NCBI RefSeq assembly: GCF_001605725.1
Contig: NZ_CP011530.1
Location: 1,674,001-1,738,000 of the forward strand
Length of the DNA: 64,000 bases
From: Mycobacteroides immunogenum
GTDB taxonomy: Bacteria > Actinomycetota > Actinomycetes > Mycobacteriales > Mycobacteriaceae
Reading direction: 5' to 3'
Shown: positions 7,610 through 16,370 of the stretch, one piece after another
Layout: each line of letters starts with the position of its first letter
How positions within the stretch are numbered: position 1 is the stretch's first letter
Translations under genes and position numbers: made by a program
Notes under the pieces: generated by a model
Seen by the model: the letters and a program-made list of their open reading frames with translations, nothing else
Told to the model about the DNA's origin: nothing
The model's database searches: none

Positions 7610-8029
7610 ATGAACCTCGCCCTAGCTCTCTCAACGAAGTCTCAGCATGCGCCAGGCACAGTGTGGGCCGTGCCCAGCGAGAAGCCGAACGATCCCACCC
7701 CACCGTCCACGGAGCCACTGGTCGTATCAGTTCAGGCGCCTACATCAATTCCGGTGACAGACATCCGAGGAACCGTTCCCGCACCATGTGGCGGGAAAGG
7801 CCGCGCCACCCGAGACCGTTTAATGATCGCGGGGGCCACTGCGGCGGCGATCATCGCACCGGGATTGATCTTCGGCGCTGGGGTTTGGGTCGGCACTGAA
7901 CTGGACACAGGGCACGGCCATGTTCAGTCGCGATTCGATGAACGGGTGGACGGCGGCATGCCGGCCGTTGGCGATGCGCCCCTAGTCTGCGGGGACGATG
8001 CCCGCAGTGACGAACATGCTGGCGCATAG
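7610..8029 (+). CDS. Small membrane protein upstream of sensor kinase
   Basis: 139-residue protein I do not recognise. It has a Pro/Thr-rich N-terminal half, one strong membrane helix at about residues 70-96 (MIAGATAAAIIAPGLIFGAG) and a short hydrophilic tail. Its end overlaps the start of the histidine kinase gene by 32 bp in another frame, so the two are translationally linked and the protein may be an accessory to the kinase. The ATG at 7610 has a weak GAG-rich leader; other starts are possible. It occupies the place where a response regulator gene would normally lie. Confidence 0.5.
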   Translation: MNLALALSTKSQHAPGTVWAVPSEKPNDPTPPSTEPLVVSVQAPTSIPVTDIRGTVPAPCGGKGRATRDRLMIAGATAAAIIAPGLIFGAGVWVGTELDTGHGHVQSRFDERVDGGMPAVGDAPLVCGDDARSDEHAGA

Positions 8030-9368
8030 CCGGATTCGCATCGTGTCAGTGGCAGCATGGCGTGCCCTCCGGCGCTGGCGGGGAAGCATCGCTATTCGAT
8101 CGGCGTTCATTTCGGGGATCGCGGTGTTTGCCGGTCTGGTGACCGTCGGTGTGATATCGGTGGCGGCGCTGTACGAGTTGATGATCAAGGATGTCGACCA
8201 CGCTGCCCGGGCGCGGGCGCTGGCCGTGGCTGAGCGCCTGCACAAGGAGCCGCCTGACGAGCTCGAATCAGTTCTGTTGGCAACCGATCAGCGTGTTGTG
8301 GCCGTCCAAGTACTCCGCAGCGATGGCGCGGTGGTGCGCCGTTCGGGATCGGAGGCCAAAGCTCCGCTGACCTCCGACAAAGAGGTACGCGTGAGCACCG
8401 CAACGGTCAGTGGTCGTAGAGGCGGCTACACCGTGCTGGTGGGTGGTGGGATTGAACCTGCCGAGTCGATGGTTTCGTCTGTGGCTGTGATGCTCGCGGT
8501 CACGGCTCCGATCGTGGCCGTGGTGGCTGGCGGGGCTACGTACCTGTTGGTGCGGCGGTCGCTGCGGTCTGTGGATGCGATCCGCTCGCGGGTATCGGCG
8601 ATTAGTGCTTCTGATCTCGCTGAGCGGGTTCCGGTGCCCGGTGGCTCTGACGAGATGGCGGCGTTGGCGGTCACGATGAATGACATGCTGGCGCGGATCC
8701 AGGCCGGCCACACTGCCCAGCAACGCTTTGTCGGCGACGCCTCCCACGAGCTTAGGAGCCCGCTGGCGACTGTGATTTCTGGGTTGGAGATTGCGGCGGC
8801 GCATCCGAAACGCTTCGACACGCAGATGGTGCACTGCACGTTGCTGCCAGAAGCGCGCCGTATGCAGCACTTGGTTGAGGATCTGTTGCTGCTGGCGCGT
8901 GCCGATGAACACGGTTTGCCGATGCGGCGCACGGACGTCGATCTCGATGATTTAGTGTCGGCGGAGGTTCAGCGGCTCAAACAGCACACTGGGCTGAAGG
9001 TTTCGTGCGAGCTAGCCGCTGTGCGGGTGACTGGCGATGCACAGGGTCTTTCGCGGGTGTTGCGTAACCTGGTAGACAATGCGGTCCGACATGCGGCCAA
9101 TGAGGTATTTATCAAGGTGAGTGGCGACGATGCTCACGCCTATCTGCAGGTGCACGACGATGGGCCCGGAATCCCAGAGGCTGACCGCGACAAGGTGTTC
9201 GAACGGTTCGTACGCTTAGACGCCGATCGTTCCCGACACGGCGGCGGCACCGGGCTTGGACTGGCGATCGTTGCTGAGATTGTTGGGGCACATGCTGGAA
9301 CGATCGGTATCGGTGACCGTTGCGGTGGCGGCACAGTCGTCACCGTTCATCTGCCGCATAGCCGGTGA
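7998..9368 (+). CDS. Membrane sensor histidine kinase without adjacent regulator
   Basis: 456-residue two-component sensor kinase. An N-terminal membrane helix (about 36-62), an extracytoplasmic domain (about 63-155) and a second helix (about 158-185) are followed by HAMP and then the kinase core. The H-box DASHELRSPLATV places the phosphorylated His near residue 250. The N-box LVDNAVRHA, G1 DDGPGIP, F-box FERFVRLD and G2 GGGTGLGLAI are all intact, so it should be active. Its architecture suits partners of OmpR-family regulators such as TrcS/PrrB/MprB relatives. No response regulator gene is next to it, which is unusual because mycobacterial kinases normally follow their regulator. Start codons at 7998 and a few codons later are both possible. 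Confidence 0.85.
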   Translation: MPAVTNMLAHSRIRIVSVAAWRALRRWRGSIAIRSAFISGIAVFAGLVTVGVISVAALYELMIKDVDHAARARALAVAERLHKEPPDELESVLLATDQRVVAVQVLRSDGAVVRRSGSEAKAPLTSDKEVRVSTATVSGRRGGYTVLVGGGIEPAESMVSSVAVMLAVTAPIVAVVAGGATYLLVRRSLRSVDAIRSRVSAISASDLAERVPVPGGSDEMAALAVTMNDMLARIQAGHTAQQRFVGDASHELRSPLATVISGLEIAAAHPKRFDTQMVHCTLLPEARRMQHLVEDLLLLARADEHGLPMRRTDVDLDDLVSAEVQRLKQHTGLKVSCELAAVRVTGDAQGLSRVLRNLVDNAVRHAANEVFIKVSGDDAHAYLQVHDDGPGIPEADRDKVFERFVRLDADRSRHGGGTGLGLAIVAEIVGAHAGTIGIGDRCGGGTVVTVHLPHSR

Positions 9369-9486
9369 CTCGGCTCTCGGGAAAGTCGCGAAGCGGAGCG
9401 GCTCGCGGCAACGTCGGGTTCTCGGCAATTGGGCCCGGCGCGGGTCGAGACGGCCCACGCCGCGCTGTTGGACTTGCGGGGCGAGG

Positions 9487-10290
9487 TTAGTCGCCGAGCT
9501 TCTTGTAAAAACTGCCGACGATCGGGGCGACGATGGCGCGCGGTGCATAGCCCGCCGCCACCGACATGGCCTTGGATGTGATGCCGGGGACGACGCGCAT
9601 CTTGTTGCGGTCCAACGCATCCAGTGAGACGCGTGCGGTGTACTCGCCGTTGATCCACAGGAAGTCCGGCACCACCTTGTCCACGATCGATGCCTCGGCG
9701 GGATCGGGTTCGACGGTGCGCACCGGCCCGGGGGCCAACAATGTGACATGCACACCCGTGCCCTTGAGTTCGCCCCGCAGCGACTCGGAGAAGGTGTTCG
9801 CGAAGGCCTTGGTGGCCGCGTAGGTGGCGTTGTTTGGGATCGGGGAGTTGCCGGCCGCCGAACCGGAGATCAGGATGCCGCCGGCGCCGCGTTCCAGCAT
9901 GCCGGGCAGGACCGCAAGCGTAAGGTCATGCACTGCAACGGCATTGAGCTGAACCTGCTTGCGCTCTTCGGCGGGGTCCAGGCCGCGGATCGGCCCGAAT
10001 GTCGCGGTTCCGGCGTTGTTGCACAGGATCGAGATGTTGCGCTCGGAGAGCTCTTTGCACAGCGTGTCGCGCGCACCCGGGTCGGCCAGGTCAACGGCAC
10101 GTACCTCGACGATCACGCCTGTCTTCTCGGTCAGGCTGTTGGCGAGATCGTTGAGAATTTCGCCGCGCCGGGCGGTGATGATGAGGTTGTGTCCGCGGGC
10201 GGCAAGCTCTTCGGCGAGCGACGCCCCGATCCCCTGGGAGGCTCCGGTGACGACGGCGCGGGCATCGGGACTTGGTGCGGGTATCGGCAT
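9487..10290 (-). CDS. cmrA: Mycolate 3-oxo reductase, SDR family
   Basis: 267-residue short-chain dehydrogenase/reductase resembling M. tuberculosis Rv2509 and M. smegmatis MSMEG_4722, which reduce the 3-oxo intermediate in the last step of mycolic acid synthesis before transfer to the cell wall. It shows the cofactor motif TGASQGIG near the N-terminus, CNNAGT, the catalytic Ser (GSAAGNSP) and YAATK. The C-terminal extension NKMRVVPGITSKAMSVAAGY is typical of this subgroup. The neighbouring divergent MFS gene and the membrane protein beyond keep the Rv2509-Rv2508c-Rv2507 order. A minus-strand TACGAT box ends 7 bases before the ATG, so the mRNA is probably leaderless. Confidence 0.8.
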   Translation of the reverse strand: MPIPAPSPDARAVVTGASQGIGASLAEELAARGHNLIITARRGEILNDLANSLTEKTGVIVEVRAVDLADPGARDTLCKELSERNISILCNNAGTATFGPIRGLDPAEERKQVQLNAVAVHDLTLAVLPGMLERGAGGILISGSAAGNSPIPNNATYAATKAFANTFSESLRGELKGTGVHVTLLAPGPVRTVEPDPAEASIVDKVVPDFLWINGEYTARVSLDALDRNKMRVVPGITSKAMSVAAGYAPRAIVAPIVGSFYKKLGD

Positions 10291-10297
10291 GAGGCCA

Positions 10298-10333
10298 ATC
10301 GTAAAGGTTGCCGATTTGGGGCCAGGCTACGCT
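10298..10333. promoter_or_regulatory. Divergent near-leaderless promoters
   Basis: In the 51 bp between cmrA and the MFS gene, a TACGAT -10 box on the minus strand (10303-10298) ends 7 bases from the cmrA ATG. A TACGCT -10 box on the plus strand (10328-10333) ends 8 bases from the MFS ATG. Both match the mycobacterial TANNNT consensus and predict transcripts starting at or next to the start codon. Confidence 0.5.
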
Positions 10334-10341
10334 GGTCGGCA

Positions 10342-11721
10342 ATGAGTATGCCTGGGGTCGAAGAGCCTATGGGGCGTCAAGACCCGGGACCCGGTCGACG
10401 AGTAGACACCCCCACCTCGCGTGGCCGGATAGCCGCGTGGGCGGCGTTCGACTGGGGTTCTGCGGCCTTCAACACCGTCATCGTGATGTTCATCTTCACG
10501 CCATACCTGACCGGCCGCGTCGGTGCGGGCATGCCCGACGGTGTGCCGCAGGGTCTGCTGGGCTGGATGATGGGTCTGGGCGGTGTTCTCGTCTTCCTGT
10601 TGGCGCCGGTGATCGGAGTCTGGGCCGACACTCCGCAGCGGCGCCGCGTTGCGCTGGGCACCCTCACCACGCTGGTGGTGTTGATCGCCACCGCCATGAG
10701 CATGGTTCGTGAGGACAATCGATACCTCTGGTTGGGTCTCGGATTGTATTGCGCGGGTTCGGTGTTCAACGAGCTGGCCCAGGTGCCCTACAACGCGATG
10801 CTCCACGGACTGACCACACCGGCCAACGCTTCCCGGGTTTCGGGGCTGGGCCTGGCGGCCGCGTACATCGGTGGTGTCCTGGTTCTGTTGGTCTGCTACT
10901 TGGGTTTCATCTCCGGCGATGGGCCGACTCGCGGTCTGTTCCATGTGCCCGCCTCCGACGGGTACGACGTGCGGGTGTCGGCCTTGCTGGCGGCCGCCTG
11001 GTTCGCCGTCTTCGCTTTGCCGCTGGTGCTCACCCGGCCGCGGGCAGATCCCGGGGCGCCGCCAGCCAGTTCGCCCGGTGTACTCGGGGTATATCGGGAG
11101 CTGTGGCGGGATCTGGTCGAGCAGTGGCACCTGGATCGACGCATCATCTATTTCCTGGCCGCCAGCGCGATCTTCCGCGACGGAATGGTCGCGATGTTCG
11201 CACTTACCCCCGTGATCGCCAATGGGGTGTTCCACCTGTCCGGCGCCGACATCACGTTGTTCGGCGTGGCCGGGAACGTGATGGCGGCGGTCGGCGCGAT
11301 CGTGGGGGGCCTGTTCGACACCCGGTTGGGTTCCAAGGGAATCATCGTCGGATCACTGGCCGTGATCGTTAGCCTCGGCATCCTGATGATGTTCCTCACG
11401 GGTCAGCCCGCGTTCTGGGTCTGCGGGCTCGCCATCGCGGCCTTCGTCGGTCCGCCGCAGTCGGCGGCGCGCACACTGGTGCTGCGGATGGCGCCGGCGG
11501 GACGAGAGGCCTTCGTCTTCGGCCTCTACACGATGACTGGACGCGCGGTCTCCTTCGTCGGCCCATGGCTGTTCGCCACGTTTGCACTGCTGTTTCATGC
11601 CACCAGGGCGGGCATCGCCGGTCCCGTATTGATGATTGGGCTGGGCATGGTGGCGGTGATCCTTGTCAAGGTTCCGCGCTATGACCCTGCCCGCGCTGGA
11701 ATCGTCAGCGACGCGGGCTAG
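10342..11721 (+). CDS. UMF1/Atg22-like MFS transporter (Rv2508c-like)
   Basis: 459-residue major-facilitator protein with about 12 membrane segments. The opening motif AAWAAFDWGSAAFNTVIVMF is characteristic of the UMF1 group related to Atg22 vacuolar effluxers. The start is placed at 10342, just after a TACGCT promoter box; a reading from 9748 would run backwards through the divergent cmrA gene and is a frame artefact. Substrate is unknown; Atg22 relatives export amino acids, but transfer to this protein is not secure. Its TAG stop overlaps the stop of the convergent membrane protein gene. Gene order matches Rv2508c beside Rv2509. Confidence 0.8.
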   Translation: MSMPGVEEPMGRQDPGPGRRVDTPTSRGRIAAWAAFDWGSAAFNTVIVMFIFTPYLTGRVGAGMPDGVPQGLLGWMMGLGGVLVFLLAPVIGVWADTPQRRRVALGTLTTLVVLIATAMSMVREDNRYLWLGLGLYCAGSVFNELAQVPYNAMLHGLTTPANASRVSGLGLAAAYIGGVLVLLVCYLGFISGDGPTRGLFHVPASDGYDVRVSALLAAAWFAVFALPLVLTRPRADPGAPPASSPGVLGVYRELWRDLVEQWHLDRRIIYFLAASAIFRDGMVAMFALTPVIANGVFHLSGADITLFGVAGNVMAAVGAIVGGLFDTRLGSKGIIVGSLAVIVSLGILMMFLTGQPAFWVCGLAIAAFVGPPQSAARTLVLRMAPAGREAFVFGLYTMTGRAVSFVGPWLFATFALLFHATRAGIAGPVLMIGLGMVAVILVKVPRYDPARAGIVSDAG

Positions 11722-12461
11722 CCCAGGGTGCTGCAGGTCGCCATCTTCCCGGAGGTGGCGCTCTTCTGCGCCCCGTTGACCAGCAGCGTGCAGGACACGT
11801 CGTGCGAGAAATCGGCGGCGATCACCACCGCGTTGGTCACCTGTTCGGTGTTCAGCTTGACCTCTTTGCGCCAGGGCAGCTTGACGTTGAACTCCATTTG
11901 CAGCGAACCGCTGGCATCGAAGTAGGTGACGTTGAGGGCGGGCCCGTGGCCGCCCACCTCATAGACAACGCTCTCCGTCGCGGCCTGGCCGCGTTGCGTG
12001 GGTGGGTTCACCGGGATCGGGGGAATGGTGAAGCTCGGAATCGGCGGGATGGTTGGCCGGCTGGGCGCGGTGGTCGTCGAGGTGCGGGTGGGCGGCGTGG
12101 AAACGACAGTGGGCGGCCGCTCGTCCTCGCGCCGAATCAATACGACCAAGGTGATGATCAGCGCGACGATGACCACCAGCGCGCCGATTCCCACTACCCA
12201 CAACCAGAAGGTGTTCGACCGGCGTGGCGGCTCGGGATCTTTGGGTGGGGGGCCGTACGACGCGTACTGCTGCCCGTACTGCTGCGGCAGCACCGCCGTT
12301 TGGTTCGGCTGGGCGGTGCCGGAGAGCGCGGGATATTCAAATGCCTGTGACGCGTAGGCAGGGTCTTCGGGGTAGTCCAACGGCTGGCTGGACTGCGACC
12401 ACGAACCGTATGACGTGGAGCCGCCCGGGGCGGCCGCGTCGTCGCGGCGGTTGCTGTCCAT
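11718..12461 (-). CDS. Proline-rich membrane protein with MmpS-like domain
   Basis: 247-residue protein, the positional equivalent of Rv2507. Residues 1-80 are cytoplasmic, rich in Pro, Ser, Gln and Tyr; one membrane helix (TFWLWVVGIGALVVIVALII) lies at about 85-105. A Thr/Pro-rich linker follows, and the last 90 residues (ALNVTYFDASGSLQMEF to SGKMATCSTL) resemble the MmpS extracytoplasmic beta-sandwich with two cysteines. MmpS proteins assist MmpL lipid exporters, but there is no mmpL here. The start ATG at 12461 is chosen because the acidic/Arg-rich N-terminus MDSNRRDD is typical; a reading to 12536 adds 25 residues without support. Confidence 0.72.
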   Translation of the reverse strand: MDSNRRDDAAAPGGSTSYGSWSQSSQPLDYPEDPAYASQAFEYPALSGTAQPNQTAVLPQQYGQQYASYGPPPKDPEPPRRSNTFWLWVVGIGALVVIVALIITLVVLIRREDERPPTVVSTPPTRTSTTTAPSRPTIPPIPSFTIPPIPVNPPTQRGQAATESVVYEVGGHGPALNVTYFDASGSLQMEFNVKLPWRKEVKLNTEQVTNAVVIAADFSHDVSCTLLVNGAQKSATSGKMATCSTLG

Positions 12462-12596
12462 GGCCGTCAGGGTACCCGTCAAGCTATCAATGCAGGTGAA
12501 AGCACGTCGGCCGTGTTTTCGGTGGTAAGTCGCCACGCGCGGGTGAATGGTGTCGTTGGGCTGTGATCCCGGTCACCGTACGGCACGATAGGGGCC

Positions 12597-13976
12597 ATGA
12601 CAGTGACCGAATCACCGGCCTCCGAGAGCACACCACCCAAGAAGCACAAGGATCGCACGCATTGGCTGTATATCGCGGTCATTGTCGCGGTGGTGCTCGG
12701 CGTGGCCGTCGGGATGCTGTGGCCCGGGTTCGGAAAGTCGGTGGGAGTGCTGGGCGAGATATTCGTCAGCCTTATCAAGATGATGATCAGCCCGGTCATC
12801 TTCTGCACGATCGTGCTGGGTATCGGATCGGTGCGTAAGGCAGCAAGCGTGGGGCGCGTCGGCGGACTGGCGTTCGTTTATTTCCTGGCAATGTCGACCG
12901 TCGCGTTGGCGATCGGGCTCGTCGTCGGCAATCTGCTCGCCCCCGGCACGGGATTGCACCTTTCCGGGGCGAACCAGGGCGCGGGAGCCAAATATGCGGA
13001 CCAGGCGCACGCTGCCGGCGGAACCTGGCATTTCATCAAATCGATTGTGCCGGAAACCATGTTCTCGGCACTGACATCCGGCAGCGTGCTGCAGACGCTG
13101 TTCATCGCGTTGTTGGTCGGCTTCGCGGTGCAGGCGCTCGGATCGACCGGCGAATCCATCGTCCGCGGTGTCGGGATGCTGCAGAAGTTGGTCTTCAAGG
13201 TCCTCATCATGGTGCTCTGGCTGGCGCCCATCGGCGCCTTCGGCGCTATCGCGAATGTGGTGGGCCAAACCGGGTGGGACGCCGTCAAGGAGCTGGGCAC
13301 CCTGATGCTCGGTTTCTACGTGACCTGTGTGATCTTCATTTTCGGTGTGTTGGGCGCGTTGTTGTGGGCGGTATCGCGGGTGTCTATCTTCAAGCTGGTG
13401 CGCTATCTGGCGCGTGAATACCTGCTGATCGTGTCGACCTCGTCCTCCGAATCGGCGCTGCCACGGCTGATCGCAAAGATGACTCATCTGGGCGTCGACA
13501 AGTCCACGGTGGGAATCGTTGTCCCGACGGGATATTCGTTCAACCTGGACGGCACCGCGATCTATCTGACGATGGCCGCCTTGTTTGTCGCAGATGCCAT
13601 GGGTGCGCCGCTGTCGGTGGGGCAGCAGATTTCACTGTTGGCGTTCATGATGATCGCCTCCAAGGGTGCGGCAGGCGTGACCGGTGCCGGGATGGCCACG
13701 CTGGCGGGCGGATTGCAAAGTCATCGCCCGGATCTGGTTGACGGTGTCGGCATGATCGTCGGCATCGACCGATTCATGTCCGAGGCGCGGGCGCTGACCA
13801 ACTTCTCCGGCAACGCGGTGGCCACGCTCCTCATCGCGACATGGACCAAGACCCTGAATCGCGATCAGATCAAGGCAGTGCTCTCAGGTGCCGATCCGTT
13901 CGATGAAACCACCATGCTCGACGACCACGCCGGTGACACCGCCGAGGAGAAGGTGCCCGCGCAAACGGCCGGTTGA
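12597..13976 (+). CDS. dctA: C4-dicarboxylate:cation symporter
   Basis: 459-residue secondary transporter of the DAACS (glutamate/dicarboxylate) family, taking up succinate, malate, fumarate or related acids with protons or sodium. Hydrophobic segments are spread over the whole length. Family motifs are intact: the serine-rich loop STSSSESALPRL, the transport motif PTGYSFNLDGTAIYLTMAAL, and the C-terminal GIDRFMSEARALTNFSGNAVAT. The N-terminal 22 residues are hydrophilic and start at the ATG at 12597. It stands alone between a divergent membrane protein and a convergent permease. Distinction between DctA and a GltP-like glutamate carrier rests on overall resemblance to actinobacterial DctA. 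Confidence 0.82.
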   Translation: MTVTESPASESTPPKKHKDRTHWLYIAVIVAVVLGVAVGMLWPGFGKSVGVLGEIFVSLIKMMISPVIFCTIVLGIGSVRKAASVGRVGGLAFVYFLAMSTVALAIGLVVGNLLAPGTGLHLSGANQGAGAKYADQAHAAGGTWHFIKSIVPETMFSALTSGSVLQTLFIALLVGFAVQALGSTGESIVRGVGMLQKLVFKVLIMVLWLAPIGAFGAIANVVGQTGWDAVKELGTLMLGFYVTCVIFIFGVLGALLWAVSRVSIFKLVRYLAREYLLIVSTSSSESALPRLIAKMTHLGVDKSTVGIVVPTGYSFNLDGTAIYLTMAALFVADAMGAPLSVGQQISLLAFMMIASKGAAGVTGAGMATLAGGLQSHRPDLVDGVGMIVGIDRFMSEARALTNFSGNAVATLLIATWTKTLNRDQIKAVLSGADPFDETTMLDDHAGDTAEEKVPAQTAG

Positions 13977-13990
13977 TGCCTGCGCGGAAG

Positions 13991-15925
13991 TCAGTTCATC
14001 CGATAGGGGTAGTTCGCGACGATCGCATCGGTGCGGTCAATGAGATTGGCCGTCAACACGATTCCGGTCTGATTGTGCAGGATCTGGTGCCAGCGCCGCT
14101 TGGTCTTGATCTCCGTGATCAGCACGGTCACCTGGCGCCCGTCGCACTGGCGCTTCTTGACGTATTCGACGAGCGGAGTGACCAGCGACCTGTGCTTGGT
14201 GGGCAGCACGATGAGTTCTAGTCCCGGGTTCCATTCGGCCCAGCGCTTGGTTATCGCTTCGGCCTTTTGGTCCGTGCGGCTGATGATGACCGGCACCACC
14301 TCGCCCCCGAGATGCAGCGCCGCCTCCAAGAGCTGGACGGTGCGCTTGTTGATGTCGTCGATCGGCACGATCACCAGTGGCGTCTGATCGGGTGGGTTGG
14401 GGGTGAGGGCAGGCAATTCGTCTAGGGCCAGTTCCCGTTTGACGCCCTGATAGTAGTTCTCGGTGCGTCCGAACAGCAGGATCAACGAGGGGATGATGAG
14501 CAGGAGAACCCAGGCGCCCTCGGTGAACTTGCTGACGAAGAACACCACCATCGCGATGGCCGATAGCGTCGCGCCGAACCCGTTGAGCGCGGCTTTCCAC
14601 TGCCAGCCGGGGGTACGGCAGCCAAACCAGTGCTTGACCAATCCGGTTTGGCTGATGGTGAATCCGATGAAGACGCCGATGGCGAAGAGCGGGAGCAGTC
14701 GATGGGTGTCCGCGTCACTGACGATGAGGATGATCGCGGAGAACAGCGCCAGAGCGACCACACCGTAGCGATAGACCGGCTTCTCGGCCCGCAGACCGAA
14801 CAGATGCGGCATGCGGTCGTCCTTGGCCAGCAGGCTCATCAGCACGGGCAGTCCGCCGAAGCTGGTGTTGGCGGCGAACCCGAGGATCAGGGCCACCGTC
14901 ACGTTGGTGACATAGAACGGCCATCCGGTGCCGAACGCCGCGGCGGACAGCTGCGCGAGAATGGTGACGTCGCCGCGGGGAACCACATGGTGCGCCTTGA
15001 TGAGGACGCTGAGCCCGATCAGCATGACGCCCAGGAGGATTCCGAGGGCCACCTCGGTGTTTTGCGCACGTTTGATGGCGGGGGTTTTGAACGCGGGAAC
15101 GCCGTTGGCGATGGCCTCGACTCCCGTCAGGGACGAGCAGCCGGCCGCGAAGGCCTTGAGAACCAAGATGATTCCCAGCGCGCTCACCGGCTCGACCGGG
15201 CCGAGGTCCTTACCGATGACGGCGACCGGCGTGGAGTGCATCAGCCCGAAGACGATCACCGCGATGATGCAGACGATGAACAAGAGTGTCGGCAGCATCA
15301 ACACCTTGGCGGACTCGCTGATGCCGATCAGGTTGATCACTGTCAGGATCGCCAGCCCTATCAACGTGATGGACAGTAGATGCGGCGCCAGCGAGGGAAA
15401 GGCGCTCGCCAGGCTCGCCGCACCGGCGGCAAGGCTGACCGCGACGGTCAACACGTAGTCGACGACCAAGCTCGCGGCCGCCACCAGGCTGGCGCCCCGG
15501 CCCAGGTCCTTCTTGGCGACCGCGTATGAACCCCCGCCCTCGGGGTGTACCGCGATCACCTGGCGGTAGGAGAACACCAAGACGATCAACAGCACCGTGA
15601 TCGCGATAGCCACCGGGAGGGTGAACGTGATGGCGCCGACGCCGCCCGCGATCAGTGCCAGCACGATGGCCTCGGGGCCGTAGGCGACGGAGGACAGGGC
15701 GTCGAGGGACAGCGCGGCCAGCCCGCCGACAGCGGTCAGCTTGTGCGCGTCGTCCTTGAGAACGCGGCGCAGCCGAGGGTCGGCGACGCGCTGCGGTTTG
15801 GGCTTGACGGGAGGGGCGGACACCACCGGGGGAGGATAGGCACAGATATGGCTGTTTTCGTGGTTCTTTACGGAATCTTGAGGCGCCCCAGAGGGCAGTG
15901 CCGGAGTGGGCGATAGTGGTGTCAA
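13991..15925 (-). CDS. APC-superfamily permease, KimA-like
   Basis: Large APC transporter of up to 644 residues with about 12 membrane segments and a cytoplasmic C-terminal domain of about 130 residues. The opening motif GGLAALSLDALSSVAYGPEA is very like Bacillus KimA (YdaO), a potassium importer, and unlike classical amino-acid permeases. The soluble tail (PLVIVPIDDINKRTVQLLEA, then VLITEIKTKRRWHQILHN) also fits that group, so potassium or a cation is the more likely substrate. The start is uncertain: TTG at 15925, or GTG at 15826 or 15823 in a Pro-rich leader, none with a good ribosome site. I looked for a c-di-AMP riboswitch upstream and saw none. Confidence 0.72.
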   Translation of the reverse strand: MTPLSPTPALPSGAPQDSVKNHENSHICAYPPPVVSAPPVKPKPQRVADPRLRRVLKDDAHKLTAVGGLAALSLDALSSVAYGPEAIVLALIAGGVGAITFTLPVAIAITVLLIVLVFSYRQVIAVHPEGGGSYAVAKKDLGRGASLVAAASLVVDYVLTVAVSLAAGAASLASAFPSLAPHLLSITLIGLAILTVINLIGISESAKVLMLPTLLFIVCIIAVIVFGLMHSTPVAVIGKDLGPVEPVSALGIILVLKAFAAGCSSLTGVEAIANGVPAFKTPAIKRAQNTEVALGILLGVMLIGLSVLIKAHHVVPRGDVTILAQLSAAAFGTGWPFYVTNVTVALILGFAANTSFGGLPVLMSLLAKDDRMPHLFGLRAEKPVYRYGVVALALFSAIILIVSDADTHRLLPLFAIGVFIGFTISQTGLVKHWFGCRTPGWQWKAALNGFGATLSAIAMVVFFVSKFTEGAWVLLLIIPSLILLFGRTENYYQGVKRELALDELPALTPNPPDQTPLVIVPIDDINKRTVQLLEAALHLGGEVVPVIISRTDQKAEAITKRWAEWNPGLELIVLPTKHRSLVTPLVEYVKKRQCDGRQVTVLITEIKTKRRWHQILHNQTGIVLTANLIDRTDAIVANYPYRMN

Positions 15926-15983
15926 TCACGATGACATTCGTGAACCTATGTCCCGTGAGGTCAACGGATGTAGACTCACCCGC

Positions 15984-16325
15984 ATGAAGGGACTCAGCCT
16001 TACTGCGATGATCGCGATGGGTGCGGGTGCTGCGGCGATCGCCATGGCCTCCCCGGCACACGCCGACGATGTCAGCTTCAACCAGACGTTGCACTCCTAC
16101 GGCATCTACGCGCCGCCGGACAAGACTGCCTACCTCGGCAAGATCGCGTGCCATCGCCTGGACACGGGCCTGGACAAGGACGCCTACCAGTCCACCGAGT
16201 TCCTAGCCAAGAATCTCGACCGGCACAGCTCAACCGAGCAGAAGTGGCAGTTCCTGTCCGCTTCGATCGATGAGTACTGCCCGGAGCAGCGCCCCGTTCT
16301 GGAGCGCGCAGCCAGCCACACCTAA
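15984..16325 (+). CDS. DUF732 secreted protein
   Basis: 113-residue exported protein of the mycobacterial DUF732 family, function unknown. There is a 27-residue signal peptide ending PAHA, then the family core FNQTLHSYGIYAPPDKTAYL, ACHRLDTGLDKD and a C-terminal DEYCPEQ; the two cysteines are the conserved pair. The start at 15984 is fixed by the signal peptide and by a TAGACT box (15971-15976) ending 7 bases earlier, which predicts a leaderless mRNA. A second DUF732 gene lies at 28600. A perfect hairpin follows the stop codon. Confidence 0.8.
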   Translation: MKGLSLTAMIAMGAGAAAIAMASPAHADDVSFNQTLHSYGIYAPPDKTAYLGKIACHRLDTGLDKDAYQSTEFLAKNLDRHSSTEQKWQFLSASIDEYCPEQRPVLERAASHT

Positions 16326-16333
16326 ATCCGGTG

Positions 16334-16370
16334 CGTTCTTAACCGCGCTCAGCGAGCGCGGTTAAGAACG
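16334..16370. terminator. Perfect 17-bp stem, shared terminator
   Basis: CGTTCTTAACCGCGCTC (16334-16350) and its exact complement (16354-16370) form a 17-bp stem with a 3-base AGC loop. It lies between the convergent DUF732 gene and cysNC and covers the last codons and stop of cysNC, so it can stop transcription from both sides. Confidence 0.75.

Noticed and set aside
9748..10341. N-terminal extension of the MFS transporter frame
   Set aside because: It overlaps cmrA on the other strand. The transporter homology and a promoter box place the start at 10342.
15826..15983. Possible c-di-AMP (ydaO) riboswitch before the KimA-like gene
   Set aside because: The short gap to the divergent DUF732 gene lacks the conserved riboswitch core and is too small for it.
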